From the NCBI GenBank assembly GCA_022496805.1, contig CM040090.1, forward strand, positions 17,230,001-17,294,000: a stretch of DNA of 64,000 bases, read 5' to 3'. Origin of the DNA: Pohlia nutans. Its lineage: Eukaryota; Streptophyta; Bryopsida; Bryales; Mniaceae. The position numbers and the translations under genes are program-made. Every line of letters begins with the position of its first letter. Position 1 is the first letter of the stretch. The notes below the pieces were generated by a model. That model was not told the DNA's origin. It did no database searches and was given only the letters and a program-made list of their open reading frames with translations. Below are positions 1 through 12,115 of the stretch, piece after piece.

Positions 1-380
1 GAGTTACCAAACAACAGTTGTATTTAAATCCTATTCATAGTACAGTGTAGTACAATGTAGTACAGTGTGCGTTGCATTCACCATAGCAAGGAGTGTTCTC
101 ATTTCTAGCATGAATGAGCTACCTGCACATGCCTACTTTACGAAATTATTGTTACCAAATATCAAAATCGAAATGAAATTTATTCTTGGACCCTTGTGTC
201 TTAAGTCTTGGCACGAAACTTCATTTAACTCAGCTCGATGACGTATTTTCTCGTATGGGCTGAAATTATGACGGTTTGGATAGCGATTTGTGATTTCGTA
301 TGTTTTGAATGGATTCTTCGAGCTGTCTAATAGTCGATGTTGCATGTTGGACAGGAACTAATCAGGATGTGACCTCACAG
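1..380. other. No gene recognised at left edge
   Basis: I see no supported gene here. There is a short cluster of similar units around 41-70 (variants of gtacagtgtagtaca). The stretch ends in a plausible 3' splice acceptor (cctcacag) just before the LRR exon, so part of it is probably intron of that fragment. Confidence 0.4.
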
Positions 381-625
381 GCACGCTTCCACAGGAGCTG
401 GGCAGTCTCAGCAAGTTGAAATTTTTGTGAGCACATCATCCATTGTTCTCGGTATTTAGGACAAATGCTCTGAATTGTTCATTTCCTTTGACTCAGAACA
501 TTACATTGGCAACCTGTCTACGTATTGATTTGTGCATGTAGCTTAAATCGGTCATCTTGGTGTTGCAGGGACTTGTCTAACAATCCTAGTCTTCAAGATT
601 CCAACAACTTTTTTGAATCTCACTT
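381..625 (+). pseudogene. Leucine-rich-repeat gene fragment (two exons)
   Basis: Two short exons, 381-426 and 569-625, are flanked by AG acceptors and GTGAGC/GTAAGT donors. They join in phase to read a plant LRR: TLPQELGSLSKLKFL followed by DLSNNPSLQ. Both introns sit in phase 2 after the conserved hydrophobic part of the repeat, as is usual in LRR receptor-kinase genes where introns separate repeats. The LRR consensus (LP-ELG-L-KL--L--LDLSNN) is seen directly. Receptor-kinase or receptor-like protein identity is inference. No further repeats, membrane segment or kinase domain can be followed to the right before the Ulp1 gene at 925, so this is a truncated 3' remnant or the broken end of a gene entering from the left. 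Confidence 0.55.
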
Positions 626-924
626 GTAAGTACAGCATTACCTTTTGGTGCTTATGGCATGTTCTCATTATCATACTTTTCCATTTCATTTGTTGTTTTG
701 CCTTCTTTCTAAAAGAGTTGCCAACAGGCCCCTCCTAATTAATGCTTACCTCAAACACGAGAGTTGGTGTGCAAAGCTTTCAAATTGTTTGAGTGTTTGG
801 CGACTCTAATCGATGTTTCGTTTGCCTTTTGACACTAGTATGACTAAGTTCTTGTTTGTTTACTGTGGAATCCAGGGTAGTGCAACGACAATCTAAATAA
901 CTTGTACTCTAGAGATAATGAAGC

Positions 925-3900
925 ATGGGGTCAAGGGAAACCAATAGAAAGAGAGAGAGAATCCATGGATCTACAGTAGTTGAAGATAACGTATCAAATG
1001 AATTAGAGGTACCTCATGATTCAAATTTGAAGACACTCGTTAAGCCATTCGTGTGTGAACTGCCATTGCGTCCTGAGCATTGTTGGATGCCATGGTTTGA
1101 ACTCGCAAGGAAGAAGAAGATCATAGTGAAAGAAGACAAACGATTCATCGATGCCTTGGGGCTGGAAGCATATGAAAACTTGACTTTGAATACTGCGGAT
1201 GGTTTGTTGGAAGGGGTGAGCAAATCCATTTGTTAACATGTTTTATTTTTTTTAAATGAATTTAAGTGTTTTTGATATACTATTGCTAAATTCTATAACG
1301 TTGTTGGATTTTTTTTGTTCTTTCATTTATTTACTATTGAGTTTTAATCTAAGTGCGTTTTTGCAGTATTTACTTGGCAATCAACGAATCTGGAAATGCA
1401 GCATGAAAGAAGGGAGGTGGAAATGTGCCATGCTCTACACTGAGGATGAGTATGAGAGCCTCACAGTCGAGGCTTATGTCTTTTGTAAGCGGAAGGAGAG
1501 GCGTGGATTTGATAGGAATCCTTTTTTTGCAAATATTGTAAAACTGATTTCCGAGATAAGAACGGTGTTAACATGCATCGTATTGTGGATGAGTGTCCCG
1601 TTTGGAATGGTCCAGGGTCATTGAAAATGTACCCAGTGTGGAGCAGAGGCAAACAATATGAGGTTCGGAGAATCACAAAAAAGTGGGGTTATGATCTAGA
1701 ACAAATCAGGAAGGAGAATTTGGAGCACAACAACAAATTAGAAGGTGGAGAAGAACGACCACGAAAGCAAAAGAAATTGGTGAAAACAACAAGCAACAAG
1801 GAGGTGAACATGGCAGACACGAAGGAGAAAAAGAAATTGGCGAACACAAGCATGAAGGACACAACAAGCAAAAAGAAGATGGACATGGGCAATGTGAAAG
1901 AAATAGCGAGCAAGAAGGTCGTGGACATGGGTAGTGTGAAGGACACAAGAGGCAAGAAATTGGTGGACATGGGTAGTGTGAAGGATACAAGGAGCAAGAA
2001 GATGGTGGACATGAACAATGTGAAGGACACGAGAAGCAAGGAGATGATGGACATGGGAAGTGTGAAGAACACAAAAAGCAAGGAAATGGTGGACATGGGC
2101 AGTGTGAAGAACATGAAAAGCAAGGAGATGGTGGACATGGGCAGTATGAAGGACACGATAAGCAAGGAGATGCTAGACATGGGCAGTGTGAAGAACACGA
2201 GAAGCAGGGAAATGGTGGACATGGGGAGTGTGAAGGACATAGTGAACAACAAGATGTTGGACATGGACAGTGTGAAGGAGGACAGAACGGGCAAGAAGAT
2301 GGAAGACATGGACATGAAGAAGGTATGCACAACAAACAAGAATAGAGCGAAAGCAAAGGCAGATGCAATTGCAAAGGCAGATGCGGCAAAGGCAGACATG
2401 ACAATGGCGAAGGCAAGAGAAAGACTTGAACATCAAAAGACAATGGGAATTCCTTGCGTGACGAAAGTGGGTGATATGAAGAGAACAACACTTGAAGAAG
2501 ATGTGCATAATCAAGAGGATATTTTTCCAATGCCACTGTCCATGGTTCCTCCCGTGGATTCCCAACTTCAGCAGAAGAAGATTGAATTGATTTGTCAGAC
2601 ACGAGAATCTGTTATTCTACAAGCTCAAGCTAAAGCTGCACAACTCTACCCAGATTTTGATGCGGACTTGGGTCTTCGTCCTCAAGATTGTATGCGGCCA
2701 AGTTTGTTCTACATCATTGAGGACCGAGAAAACCAAAGTCTTGTTGATCCGAAGCTTATTGATGATCCTAAGCAGTGCATTGCCGCATTATTGGCAATCA
2801 ATGAGACCTCAGACTCAGTGATGAAGATAGGACAAGCTTTTAGAGACTGGTTTGTGAATACTCCTAGTAATTTCATGGAGAATAATCCTTCAGTGTTGGA
2901 ACTTTGTGGAGCATCAGTCAAATTATGGCATGCTAGTGAGTTTGTTATTAGCTACAACGCTCGTCTTGTAGAGCTCATGAGATTGAAAAATTATCTCATA
3001 TTTTTGAAGAGCAAAGCAATATACGAGGCAAAATTGAAAGACCACAGTATTATACTTCAACATCTTGAGAAGAAGAGGGAAGATTATATCAAAGATAAAG
3101 TGAAGGAGTTTGAGGATTCAAAGCAGAAAATTGAAGACACTAGCCATACGGATGTTCTACGCTTGGGCAGGTAATGTAATCTCTATACATAAATTTCAGT
3201 GTATGTTTAATTGTAACTGCCATTGGTTCACAAATGATCTTACATACTAAGTATCATTTTTTTTTGGAGTGTGCAGTGTTCGTGAAGAAATGGAGACATT
3301 TATAAAGGAAAATTGTGGGGTTGACTGTGAGTATACTATGGACTTCTTGTTTGGCAAAGACTTATGTCGTTTGTGACTAGTGGAGGATATAGACCCCTTA
3401 GAGTCTATAGATGGTAAACTCACTACAGATGTCATGGACTGGTTTAGAGTATGGTATTCAAGTCAAAGTAAAGATCGAAGCATAACTTTGACTAATCCCT
3501 ACATCTCTAAACTACTCCAAGCATGGGTCAAGAGTCATGGATCGGAGGATTATCAGAGTATAGTAGAATTCAATTCTGTCAAATGTGGCTTGATGGATAG
3601 TTGTTCTGTGTTGATAGTACCAATTCACGAGGTAGGACATTGGAGTGTTGTTGTTATGTCTAAGGATGTCCTCCTACATTTTGATTCATTGCGGGAGAAG
3701 AAATTGCACAACTCTCCCGTACTATACAAGCTTCTATCAAAGCTGTGGTGTGTTGTTGCCGGATATTCGGAGGATTCCGAGCTTTGGGAGAGGTGTACGA
3801 AAAAGGCCCAAGATTGGTACTTTGTTGACAGTCCCCAACAGACAGGAGATTGGGAGTGTGGGTGGTACATGATACGGAGTATTATTGAATACTGTGAAAA

Positions 3901-4290
3901 CAAGCGGGACGATTTCATGTGGCTACAAAAGGTAAGTCAATTTGTTTGTAATTAATTCATTGATGGTGGACATGAATCATGGCTACTAGTTTTCATCTAA
4001 CTGCTTATTTTCTTGTGCAGGATCTAATTATGTTTGACCGAGAGAGTGCAATTGGCACAAAAACAACATTGTGCAATGCAATTTCTAGTGTTATGCAGGG
4101 AATAAGAAATGGAAAGAAGGCATGGGAAATTGAATTATATAAAAAAAACCACAGCACAACCAACTGTTCTGTGCAGATAGATTCTGGTGATGTACAGATG
4201 GCAGAGGAGGGAGGTTGTTTTGAATCTGTGCGGCGCTCTTTAAGATGTACTACAAAGAAGACATCGAGACCTACCATCATAGCAGTGTAG
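925..4290 (+). pseudogene. Ulp1-like (C48) cysteine protease gene, probably transposon-borne, with disruptions
   Basis: Exons by GT-AG signals: 925-1215, 1367-3170, 3277-3931, 4021-4290. The N-terminal exons end in a C2HC-like finger (CKYCKTDF, then H and C), followed by 42-bp coding repeats, an alanine/lysine coiled-coil stretch and a globular region. The exon at 3277-3931 holds a Ulp1/SENP-type fold with His in GHWSVVV, Asp in LHFDS, Gln in SPQQTG and Cys in DWECGWYM: a complete catalytic set. Ulp1 enzymes process or remove SUMO; plant MULEs often carry such genes (Kaonashi-type), and a MULE transposase lies convergently at 7157-10461. Two breaks are visible. A run of seven T at 1522-1528 needs one more base to keep the finger in frame. 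TGA at 3374-3376 is in frame, though it could be removed as a 54-bp intron (GTGAGT at 3327, AG at 3379-3380). An old transposon gene or sequencing error is equally possible for the first break. Confidence 0.68.
1856..2310 (+). repeat. Coding minisatellite, about 11 copies of a 42-bp unit
   Basis: The unit encodes about 14 residues resembling VDMGSVKDTRSKKM. It lies inside exon 2 of the Ulp1-like gene. Every copy keeps the frame and contains a charged K/R-rich half and a DMGSVK core, so it forms a long hydrophilic, probably helical linker. Copies differ by point changes, giving a graded array. Confidence 0.85.
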
Positions 4291-5530
4291 TTGTGTGAGG
4301 GATCATCTGTAGAACATTGACATGTGTATGGCGCACTATTCTGCATTTTAGAAGTAGTGTCCTATTATTCTGTTCTATTGTAGAACATTGTCTTGTATTT
4401 GTCTCTTACTATTGATTTTCAGTTGTTTGCATTAGTACCATTCAATGTAATGCTGCATTTCTTATGTTTTAGTTATGTACTTCTTTTCACAATGTTTTAA
4501 GTCATATGCTTTAAATTTTGAATGTTGTAGAGGATGCATTTGTATTGTTTCAGTTATGTACTTCTTTTCACAATGTTTTAAAGTATATGATTTAAATTTT
4601 GAATGTTACAGAGTCTAAATATGTCTTCAGATGTTCACCCAAAGCAAGAACAATGCCGTTATATATCATTGGTCAAATTTGTGATCTACATAGAATGTTG
4701 ATAGTGTCTTTGAAGTTTGGTAGCAAATGTATTGCAACTTCCGAAGTTAATCCACCAGTTAAGACTTACACATCAAGATAGGAAAATGAAACCCTACTAA
4801 ACCATATTATCACATTTCCAAAATATTCTTTTAGATTTTCATTTACTTCACTTAAATGGTATTACCTTTAAGAAATCTCCAAAATTACATTGTATAGTTC
4901 TATAAATCAAACTTTAGCAAGATGGGTTGGAATTGTGTTTTTCCAACATTCAAATAATATATGTTTCTAACACTAAATAATGTACTAACTTCTTTTCGAA
5001 AAAATTCCCTATGTGGAGTTTAACTTGGATTGACCTAATTTAATTTTGGTTCAAAAGTAGACTTGTCTTTCTATTAGAAAATACTTTAAATACTTCGTCA
5101 TTTCATTCTTATACCACGAAAGTAATAATTTTCTTTACTTCACTACTTTTGTTTTATTGAAATTTTATACTAGATAAACCAAATTTAACCAATTACGTAC
5201 CATTTCAAACTCTACAAATTAAAATTAGAATTTATACAAATTTTCAAAGGCTAATGCTTTTAAATTCATAAAACAATTATCCAAAGTTATTTATTGAAGT
5301 TTGACAACAAACAACTCTACTTTGTATTAGTGATGTAGAGTCTTAAAATTATTTATTGCGAAGAAGGAATGTTCTGATATCCATCAATTCTATTCCTTCA
5401 CTTTGTTTGACCAAAAGTAGTTTTTGAAAAAAATGAATGAATATGGTCACCTAATTTTTTTTTTAAATAATTTATTCCCTAGATATTAAACAGCTTATTT
5501 TAACCAACAATTAACCCAATTGTCCTTATA
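4291..5530. other. AT-rich intergenic DNA with one direct duplication
   Basis: No gene is recognised. Two copies of a 60-bp sequence, 4471-4530 and 4552-4611, start with gttatgtacttcttttcac and are spaced 81 bp apart. They look like a local tandem duplication in the 3' flank of the Ulp1-like gene. Confidence 0.5.
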
Positions 5531-5534
5531 TTAA

Positions 5535-6040
5535 TCCTTTAGTGCCCAGGAGACCATAATGTGGTCACTCGAGCATTGGAAAAGGAAATTCCGGGAAATC
5601 TGTAAAGATTCAAGTTTAATACTCTGAGGTTCAGAGTTGCGAAATTCTTTCTGTCATCTTCTGGGAAAAAAAATCAATTTGGAGTTGTGCAACTATCTTA
5701 ATACCTATGAACAAAACATGAAAATACTGCAAATACTTGAAAATACAGTAAATACTCACGAATACAACACATATACTATGCGGTATTTATTGCGTTTGAA
5801 AGTTTGTTATCAAAATCTCATTTTTGAGTGTGCATGATACGGCTCAAAGACATACTATAATCTTCCAATCCAGCGGTCGGATCTTACCAAGGTTTAACCG
5901 GCACTTGTTTGATTAAGCTAAGCTTACATTTATACGGTTAAATACGATAAATAGTTTCCATAGTTTGAATAAAGAGAGTTTTTAAAGAAAAACCACCAAA
6001 AAACTTTGGTTTCTCCAGAACCACCCTAGGCACTAAAGGG
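5535..6040. mobile_element. TTAA-flanked non-autonomous DNA transposon (506 bp)
   Basis: The element is bounded by TTAA at 5531-5534 and TTAA at 6041-6044. Its ends are imperfect inverted repeats: tcctttagtgcccagg at the left and the reverse complement of ccctaggcactaaaggg at the right. It has no transposase. A TTAA target duplication with C/T-rich termini is the hallmark of piggyBac-type insertion; superfamily assignment is inference. Confidence 0.65.
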
Positions 6041-6113
6041 TTAATTAAAAAAATTGGTACATGAATTTCATGTTTTACTAAATCACCAAATGCACATGTG
6101 TTTAAGAATCATA

Positions 6114-6253
6114 CTCGGGGAGGTCACTTAGTGTAAATTTTGGGTATAGAAGAGCGTACAAAGTGTATTTAATAGGGGGCGATGAAATAAATGGAATTAT
6201 GCACTATATATGTTCTCTCATAGTTATCTAAATTCTCAATAGTGATCTCCGAG
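6114..6253. mobile_element. Short MITE with CTCGG termini (140 bp)
   Basis: The left end ctcggggaggtcact and right end agtgatctccgag are inverted. They share the terminal motif of the 8-bp-duplication MITEs at 20901, 28308 and 51756. Flanks are aagaatcata and aagattcata, an imperfect 10-bp match rather than a clean 8-bp duplication, so this copy is older or partly decayed. Confidence 0.5.
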
Positions 6254-6989
6254 AAGATTCATACCCGTTGTATGCTTGCCTTTTTTCCCATTCTAAGGTT
6301 TTATAGGCTTATTAAATATCATCAAATGAAAGGATTCTACTTTTATAATGAAACTTTGTAGTTATTCAACATCTAGTCACATGAGACCATCTAAAATGCG
6401 TAATTAAGTTATAATTATCTACAATCCATCTTATACTATACTAGTCTTTAGACAGTCATTAGAAATAAACATGGTAGAGCTATTTCATAATTTCTGTGCT
6501 ATTAGCACAAAATTGTATGAAACATTTATTTAATCAAGGGCAGTCTATCTATTTTATATAAATGTTGCAAACATTGACATCACTTTCCTTTATAATATCA
6601 ATTTAAATACAAGATGACAGTGAAAATGCCTCCACAAAAATATTTATGACAACTTAGTTGGTTTGTATTAGCTTGAATGAACTCTAGGCCCTTAAGTGTT
6701 AAAATATGAAGCTAAATGTAAATGTCTATAGAAGTATCAAAATTCCCCATATGTTCATCTTTTAACAAGTTCTACGCAATTTCACTATGTTTTATATGTA
6801 CATTGGTAGACATTTATGCATTGATAAGGCCATATTTGTTATATTGAGACTTTTTGCCGATTTTGAGAGAGAAAAAAACTTTTGATCAACAATGAACTTC
6901 CTTCATTTATTCAACACGAAGGTCTTGAAGGTCTTATAGTGTACCAACTTCACCCTATGAACGTTAGTACTCAAAGAGTGACTAGAATT
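6254..6989. other. AT-rich DNA, no gene seen
   Basis: I find no supported coding or RNA feature. The sequence is AT-rich and only short open frames occur. It separates the convergent Ulp1-like and MULE genes. Confidence 0.4.
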
Positions 6990-7139
6990 TCTAGTAGAAC
7001 ATGAATATAGTGCGTATAAACTACAATAGTATCGAGTAGAACATGGATATAATGTAAACTATGAATGTATCTAGTAGAACATGGATATAGTGTAAACTTT
7101 GAACGTATCTAGTAGAACATGGACATAGTGTAAATAGTG
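6990..7139. repeat. Minisatellite, about four units of 38-42 bp
   Basis: Units begin tctagtagaacatggatata and continue to a taaact-aatgta segment. The last copy is truncated. The array abuts the 3' end of the MULE transposase gene. A related motif (gtagaacatg) forms the intronic array at 9013-9150, so both may come from subterminal repeats of one element. Confidence 0.75.
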
Positions 7140-7156
7140 TCCTACATCATGTACTC

Positions 7157-10100
7157 CTAACGCTTATGTTTCACTGCCTCTAAGAAACTTTGCTTACGAA
7201 GCCTTGAATTGTCTCCTGCGCGTTTTTGGAACCTTGTAGGAGTCTCTTGCTGTTCAACACCTGCATTAGCACGAGCAATCATCCCTCTCCACTTCCCTCT
7301 AATACCCTTCAAGTCAGCCACTAGATGATCTCGAAGATGTTCATGCTCATTTGCTTCTTTGATGAGCTCCTGGAAAATTACCTCCGGGTCGTTTGAATTA
7401 GAACAATGAATTTGTTTTGCAACCCTGTGGATGGGTTGGGTGCTTTGATCTTCAGTAATATCATCCACAATCAACATGGGGTTTTGAGGAGCAGATGAAC
7501 TTCCACTTCCACCATGTCCTGAGAACCGTGGCAAAATTGGACTTTTCAAAGCGGCCACCGCGTTGTCCTCAACTAGTATGGGATTGCCCATCTTTCCTTT
7601 CCAAGAAAATGCCAAGTCTTCTTTGGGTTCAACAACAACTACCGCATCTAAACCTTCTAAAACTACTGGCATGTTGTCATCTTCAAGAACAAAAGGCACG
7701 TCAAGGTTACCCTCATTGGTTTCCTCTTCAGAAAGGAATGTCGTAAGTTCATCATCATTTGTCTCCTCTAGAGAAGGGAAACCTACCGGTGTGTAGTTGA
7801 GGTTGATATTGCAAACTGGAATCTCATATGTCAGATCAATGACTGGAGCAGACTGGGATAATGGCGTCACCTTATCAACACCGTGGCGTGTCCCCATTTC
7901 CCTTACTATGAATCCATCTTCAATCCAAGGATAGAACATCTTGAAAACTTTCATAGAGTGCTTGCAAATCATGCCCTGACGAGAGATACTACATGTGCAT
8001 TGAGCATAGTCAGAGTTTGGGCAATGCACTACCCAAACTGTGGGCCGGTGGTTCACCGAGGCAACGAGGGCTATATCGTCACCATCAGGATAAAGCCAGA
8101 CATTCGTGTCTGGAATTTCGCGAGCACGAACAATGGCAGAGACGACAATGAACTCTTGCGCAGTGTTCCGAATGAAGCCCTTCTCCTTTAAAAATCTGGA
8201 ATACCAGTAATGGGTATGTACTTCTCCAATCAAATGAAAGATGAGCCAATCCATCCTTCTCCTAGTCAACCTCATCTTTGCAGCATTTAAAATGCTCTTT
8301 AGATTTGCGTGGTAAGATTCAATTGTGGCATTTGTGTTTTGTCGAGCATGGGGCACATTTCGGAATGCCACACACCACATTGCCAACTTTGCACGCCAAT
8401 GCGTGTCAAAGTAAATCATGAAGCGTTGAGCACCGGGACGGTCTCGTTTGATAGCGTTCAACTTGGCATGAGCCCAAGTCCTTGGATCTTGGTCAACACG
8501 AAGGCCTCAACCATACATAATGTCTCCTATTTCTTTCAAAACATAAGCTCGGTCTTCAATTCGCGAAATCTTCTTTACAGCGTTCTCCAACCAGTTTTTG
8601 GCTGCATGCCAAAAGCAAAGCATTATCTTTGCTTTGGGCCAAAGTTCCCTGTTCATGACAAGCAAACACGAAATTATTGCTTTGAAATCGTTGAACATCA
8701 TTAGAACATCATCGGAACCTCTAAATTGCAGCTTCATTTAGGGCCATAGTTCCATACCCCAAGACGTTCAACTCAGCTTGTGAGTTGTCGACGATGATAG
8801 CTGCAGGCTCCCAATCTTTGTTTACAGACAATAGTTTTCTTTTCAACGCAGTTAGAACAACCCGTAGAGCTTTTTCCTTGCCAGTAGATATAACAAAGAA
8901 AGCGACTGGGACACCATTGCCCCATTCGTCGAAAACCATAATCGTGTACAATGGATACTGCATAGAATATAACATTGTATTAAGAAATATATAACTGTTG
9001 AAAATTGTGTGCAGAACATGAAATCATTGGTGTAGAATATGAAAGCATTGGTGTAGAACATGAAAGCATTGGTGTAGAACATGAAAGCATTGGTGTAGAA
9101 CATGAAAGCATTGGTGTAGAACATGAAAACATTGATGTAGAACATGAAAGCAGATGGGCAGAAATGACATACCCGGGATTCTGAGGTCCCAAATGTAGCG
9201 TCAATAGAGATGGCACCCCCGTGTCCGAATTCTAGCATTCGTTTGAATTGCCAATCTGTCTGGATACCAAGTGTGAATGGCGTCTCATCTTGAATAGTTG
9301 CGTTCAAATTTAGAAGCGAATGCTCTTCATAGTAGTACACAAGCTTGGAATTCTCTTCAGTCCACATCCGGACGCTCTTGGTGTCATTTGGATGCTTTTG
9401 CCAAAGCTCTTCCGCTTGCCGATTAGCCAAGTTCCGTACATCTTGTAGTTGAACAATGTCGTCCCTCTCAATTGGGGCGTTCTCCATGGCAAGGCACATC
9501 ACATAGCTTTTATGTTGAGCCATAACTTGAGTCGGTGACAATCCCAAACGAAGAAGGTCCATCAAGTCTTGTTTTTTTGAAGTTGATAGAGATGTCCCAA
9601 TGGCATGTTTGAAACCAGTTACCATAACTCCATGCACGTGATCACCGTCTTTGTTACGATGCTCTACATTCTTATATAGAATCTGACATAGAGAGAGATC
9701 CAAATACAATTGCTTTATCTCAAAGCAACATTGACAACCACGTTTTCTGGAGTTCCCATTGCTACGAGTCCCAATTCTTGACTTCTTCTCACCGGTAGAC
9801 CTGTTAATTTGCATAGCATCGTATTCGGGGATGGGTTTTTTACCTCTTCGTTTTCCGTTCCCCATTGCATCTCTCTGCTTCTTGTTTCGTCTCTTCTTTT
9901 GAGTAGCCTTCAGAAGTGCATCCATGTCCGTCTGTAAAACATTGGAATAGTCCTCTGGTCCGAAGTGACATGTGTACCTGAACAATTGCAAACGTCAAAC
10001 ATGGTCAATCACGGGTAGGACATATTAAGTATTTATCGCAAAAACTGGCATAGAACCTTAGTAGATGGTGAACATTGGAAAAACCTGATTTTTTGTGCTG

Positions 10101-10461
10101 CTGTGTAAGCACGAGGTTTTTCTCTGCTGTTTGGGAGGTTCTTCGTCATAATGTCACGGTTAAACTTGCAAGGAAACGTCGGGTTGCTTTGCTCGCCTGC
10201 AATGAAATCGTTAACCCTGTTCCAGGGAATTACAGCAACTTTATTCAATTTGGTGTGGCCATTCCCTGTTGTAACAAAATGCTTCCAGTCGAGATTGTCT
10301 TGGCAAAATAATCCTGGTTTCGGAGTTTGTAACATCTCCCTCATTTTTTGTAGAAGGACTAATTCCTTCTCGGGCCCTTCGTAAGGCCTATCATTGTCAA
10401 AGTTCCCATGTTCATCACCACTTGACCCAAGATCTACAACAGGAACACGTGTAGCTGCCAT
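7157..10461 (-). CDS. MULE (Mutator-like) transposase, one in-frame stop
   Basis: Minus-strand exons 10461-10085, 9977-9173, 8957-8758 and 8648-7157 join in phase through GT-AG introns, giving 958 codons including the stops. The protein has a MULE N-terminal region (YTCHFGPEDY), the first catalytic Asp in ISIDATFGT, the second in IIVDNSQAE, a CFWHAAKNW motif, the Glu in ATIESYHANLK, and a SWIM finger (CTC, then CKH). The enzyme would cut and rejoin transposon ends in the nucleus. TGA at 8507-8509 interrupts the frame between the second Asp and the Glu, and the same frame resumes immediately, so this copy is probably inactive. The start at 10461 (MAATRV) was chosen over the upstream in-frame ATG at 10554 because the latter adds a low-complexity leader; either is possible. 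A convergent Ulp1 gene suggests a Kaonashi-like element, but I could not find matching long terminal repeats. Confidence 0.8.
9013..9150. repeat. 21-bp minisatellite in MULE intron
   Basis: About six tandem copies of gtgtagaacatgaaagcatt plus one base lie within the second intron (8958-9172) of the MULE transposase gene. The copies are almost identical, suggesting recent expansion. Confidence 0.85.
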
Positions 10462-10794
10462 ATGGTTTGTACTGGACACAACAACTGAACAACGTATTGT
10501 TAAAAAAACGCATTTCTGACTTTCAGTTTCAATCCTGAATCGAGAACTAAACATTGCACAATGAACAACCTTGAAATACTCAACCCTTTACAAATTAAAG
10601 TGTGTGTTCTCGTGAACAAGGAGAACAAGATTTGGACTCGAGTGTACATATCATTCTTTCAAAGTACAAAAATGATGGCACTTGAAAGTGGCCAATGTAT
10701 GCCATTGTTTCCTTAGATGTGAGATTCAAATGAAATCCACTATTTTAACGAATATGAGGATTCATTGTAAGATATACAAGCAAAACTAATAGAC

Positions 10795-10975
10795 GAAAAC
10801 CCTAAACAAGTGGAGCACAATTGAATAAACAAATTGAGCCAAATTGTGTAAACAAGTTAAGGCATATTGTGGAAACAAATGGAGCTAGGTCATGTAAACA
10901 AACGAGCAAGATCAATTAAACAAATGGAGGAAGATTGTACGAACAAGTCAGCAAGATCATGTAAACAAGTGAAAC
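10795..10975. repeat. Degenerate tandem repeats upstream of MULE gene
   Basis: Roughly six units of about 27-30 bp share a core like gtaaacaagtgagcaagat or gtaaacaaatggagc. They lie between the MULE 5' region and the GC-rich minisatellites. They could be subterminal repeats of the MULE; this is unproven. Confidence 0.55.
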
Positions 10976-11166
10976 AAAATCTCAAAAATGTACCTGAAAA
11001 ATGATCTTGAATGCAACAAGTCCGACCGTGTTCATAGAGGCACCATTGTGACAATGAAGATGCACACAAAAGTGAGCCCTTAAGTATTCAAGAGCCGGTT
11101 CAAACCCTAAATCCGGTTCAAACCCTAGATCCGATTTTTTAGGATCAAGTGTAGGACATCGATCGT

Positions 11167-11304
11167 TGACCCCATCAATCTTGTCGGACATGCCTGTCTT
11201 ATTGGACATGCCTCCCTTGTTGGACATGCCTCCCTTGTTGGACATGCCTCCCTTGGTGGACATGCCTCCCTTGGTGGACATGCCTGTCTTGGTGGACATG
11301 CCTG
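11167..11304. repeat. 18-bp minisatellite
   Basis: Seven or eight tandem variants of ttggacatgcctcccttg. Variation is mostly in the ggtg/gttg and tccct/tgtct positions. Confidence 0.85.
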
Positions 11305-11324
11305 CCTGATCGTGGCTGGCATCA

Positions 11325-11560
11325 ATCGGGAAGGAGTGGAGTCGGGAAGGACTACCGACGAAAGGATGTCCGCCGGGAAGGACTGCCGACGCGAACGCTG
11401 GACTCGGGAACGCCGCCGTCGGGAACGTTGGAGTCGGGAACGCCGCCGCCGGGAACGATGTCCGCCGGGAACGCTGGACTCGGGAACGCCGCCGTCGGGA
11501 ACTAAAACCGTCGGGAACGAGGAAGTTGGGAACGCTGGACTCGGGAACGCTGGGATGAGG
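11325..11560. repeat. GC-rich 15-bp-type minisatellite
   Basis: Many short units built on cgggaacg followed by ccgccgt or ctggact. It is the most GC-rich stretch of this part of the window and directly follows the 18-bp array. Confidence 0.75.
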
Positions 11561-11691
11561 CAGTAGGGCAGGGACGGATGGAGTCGGCCCAAAATAGGAA
11601 GCCACGAAGTTCGATGGGGGCATTTTAACGTGACCCGTCGACTGGCATGTTCGTCGGAGGGCCAACGGGAAAGATCTTCTAAATCATGGAA

Positions 11692-11995
11692 TCATAGAAT
11701 ATTCATCACAATCCGACCGACATTAAAAAGTTCAGTATTTTTGGAAATTATAGTGTCAGATGCAATTTGGAGGTGGTAAAGACTTTCTGGAAGACTTTGA
11801 TGACTCTTACTGTTCATTACCATATATTTGAGAAATTTCTGGGAAAGAGGAAGACGACGCAATCGGCGGGACCTTTTGTGTTGTAACTTAGTTTGTGACT
11901 TCACGCGGTTTGAGTGACGTCGGGTGAGCAGGATAGCGGGTACTCAGTGGCCAAGTGGGGAACAAGAAATGGACAGAGGTGAACGACACATCAGG
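11692..11995 (+). repeat. Inverted diverged copy of the 16.1-16.4 kb gene segment
   Basis: This segment matches, in opposite orientation, about 220 bases at 16165-16387. Shared landmarks are the strings tttggaggtggtaaagact, catatatttgagaaatttct and gagtgacgtcgggtgagca. In both copies one frame reads YHIFEKFLGKRKTT. It is therefore a duplicated fragment of the unrecognised gene at 15462-18245, about 4.3 kb away and inverted. The copy here carries a small internal duplication (actttctggaag). Confidence 0.6.
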
Positions 11996-12052
11996 AACTT
12001 CAAGGCATGTAAACATGGTGCCATGATGGTGCGTTGAAATGCAATTAATGTA

Positions 12053-12115
12053 AAGGGTTAAAAAATTGGTCAACAATAAAAACTTACAACAAGTTTATAT
12101 AAATTAGTGTATCTA
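12053..12115. mobile_element. 5'-truncated copy of the 18849 MITE
   Basis: About 60 bp, from ggttaaaaaattggtcaac to tatctaacactaatctacc, matches the right end of the MITE at 18849-19066. The left part is absent, so only one terminus remains. Confidence 0.6.

Larger units (their letters stand above)
10982..11665 (-). other. Open frame over minisatellites, coding doubtful
   Basis: A 227-codon frame runs through two minisatellites: GMSTKG/GMSNKG repeats and an arginine/proline-rich section. The plus strand and the other minus frame are also open here, as expected where repeat units are multiples of three. I recognise no domain and see no conserved flanking exon, so I would not treat it as a gene without transcript evidence. 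Confidence 0.25.

Noticed and set aside
1689..2602. Long minus-strand frames (236 and 298 codons) opposite the Ulp1-like gene
   Set aside because: They are shadows of the 42-bp coding repeat, which is a multiple of three and keeps several frames open; the products are low-complexity S/F/P/C strings.
6990..7139. CRISPR-like array
   Set aside because: Direct repeats are contiguous minisatellite units without unique spacers, and the genome is eukaryotic. The same holds for 9013-9150 and 11167-11304.
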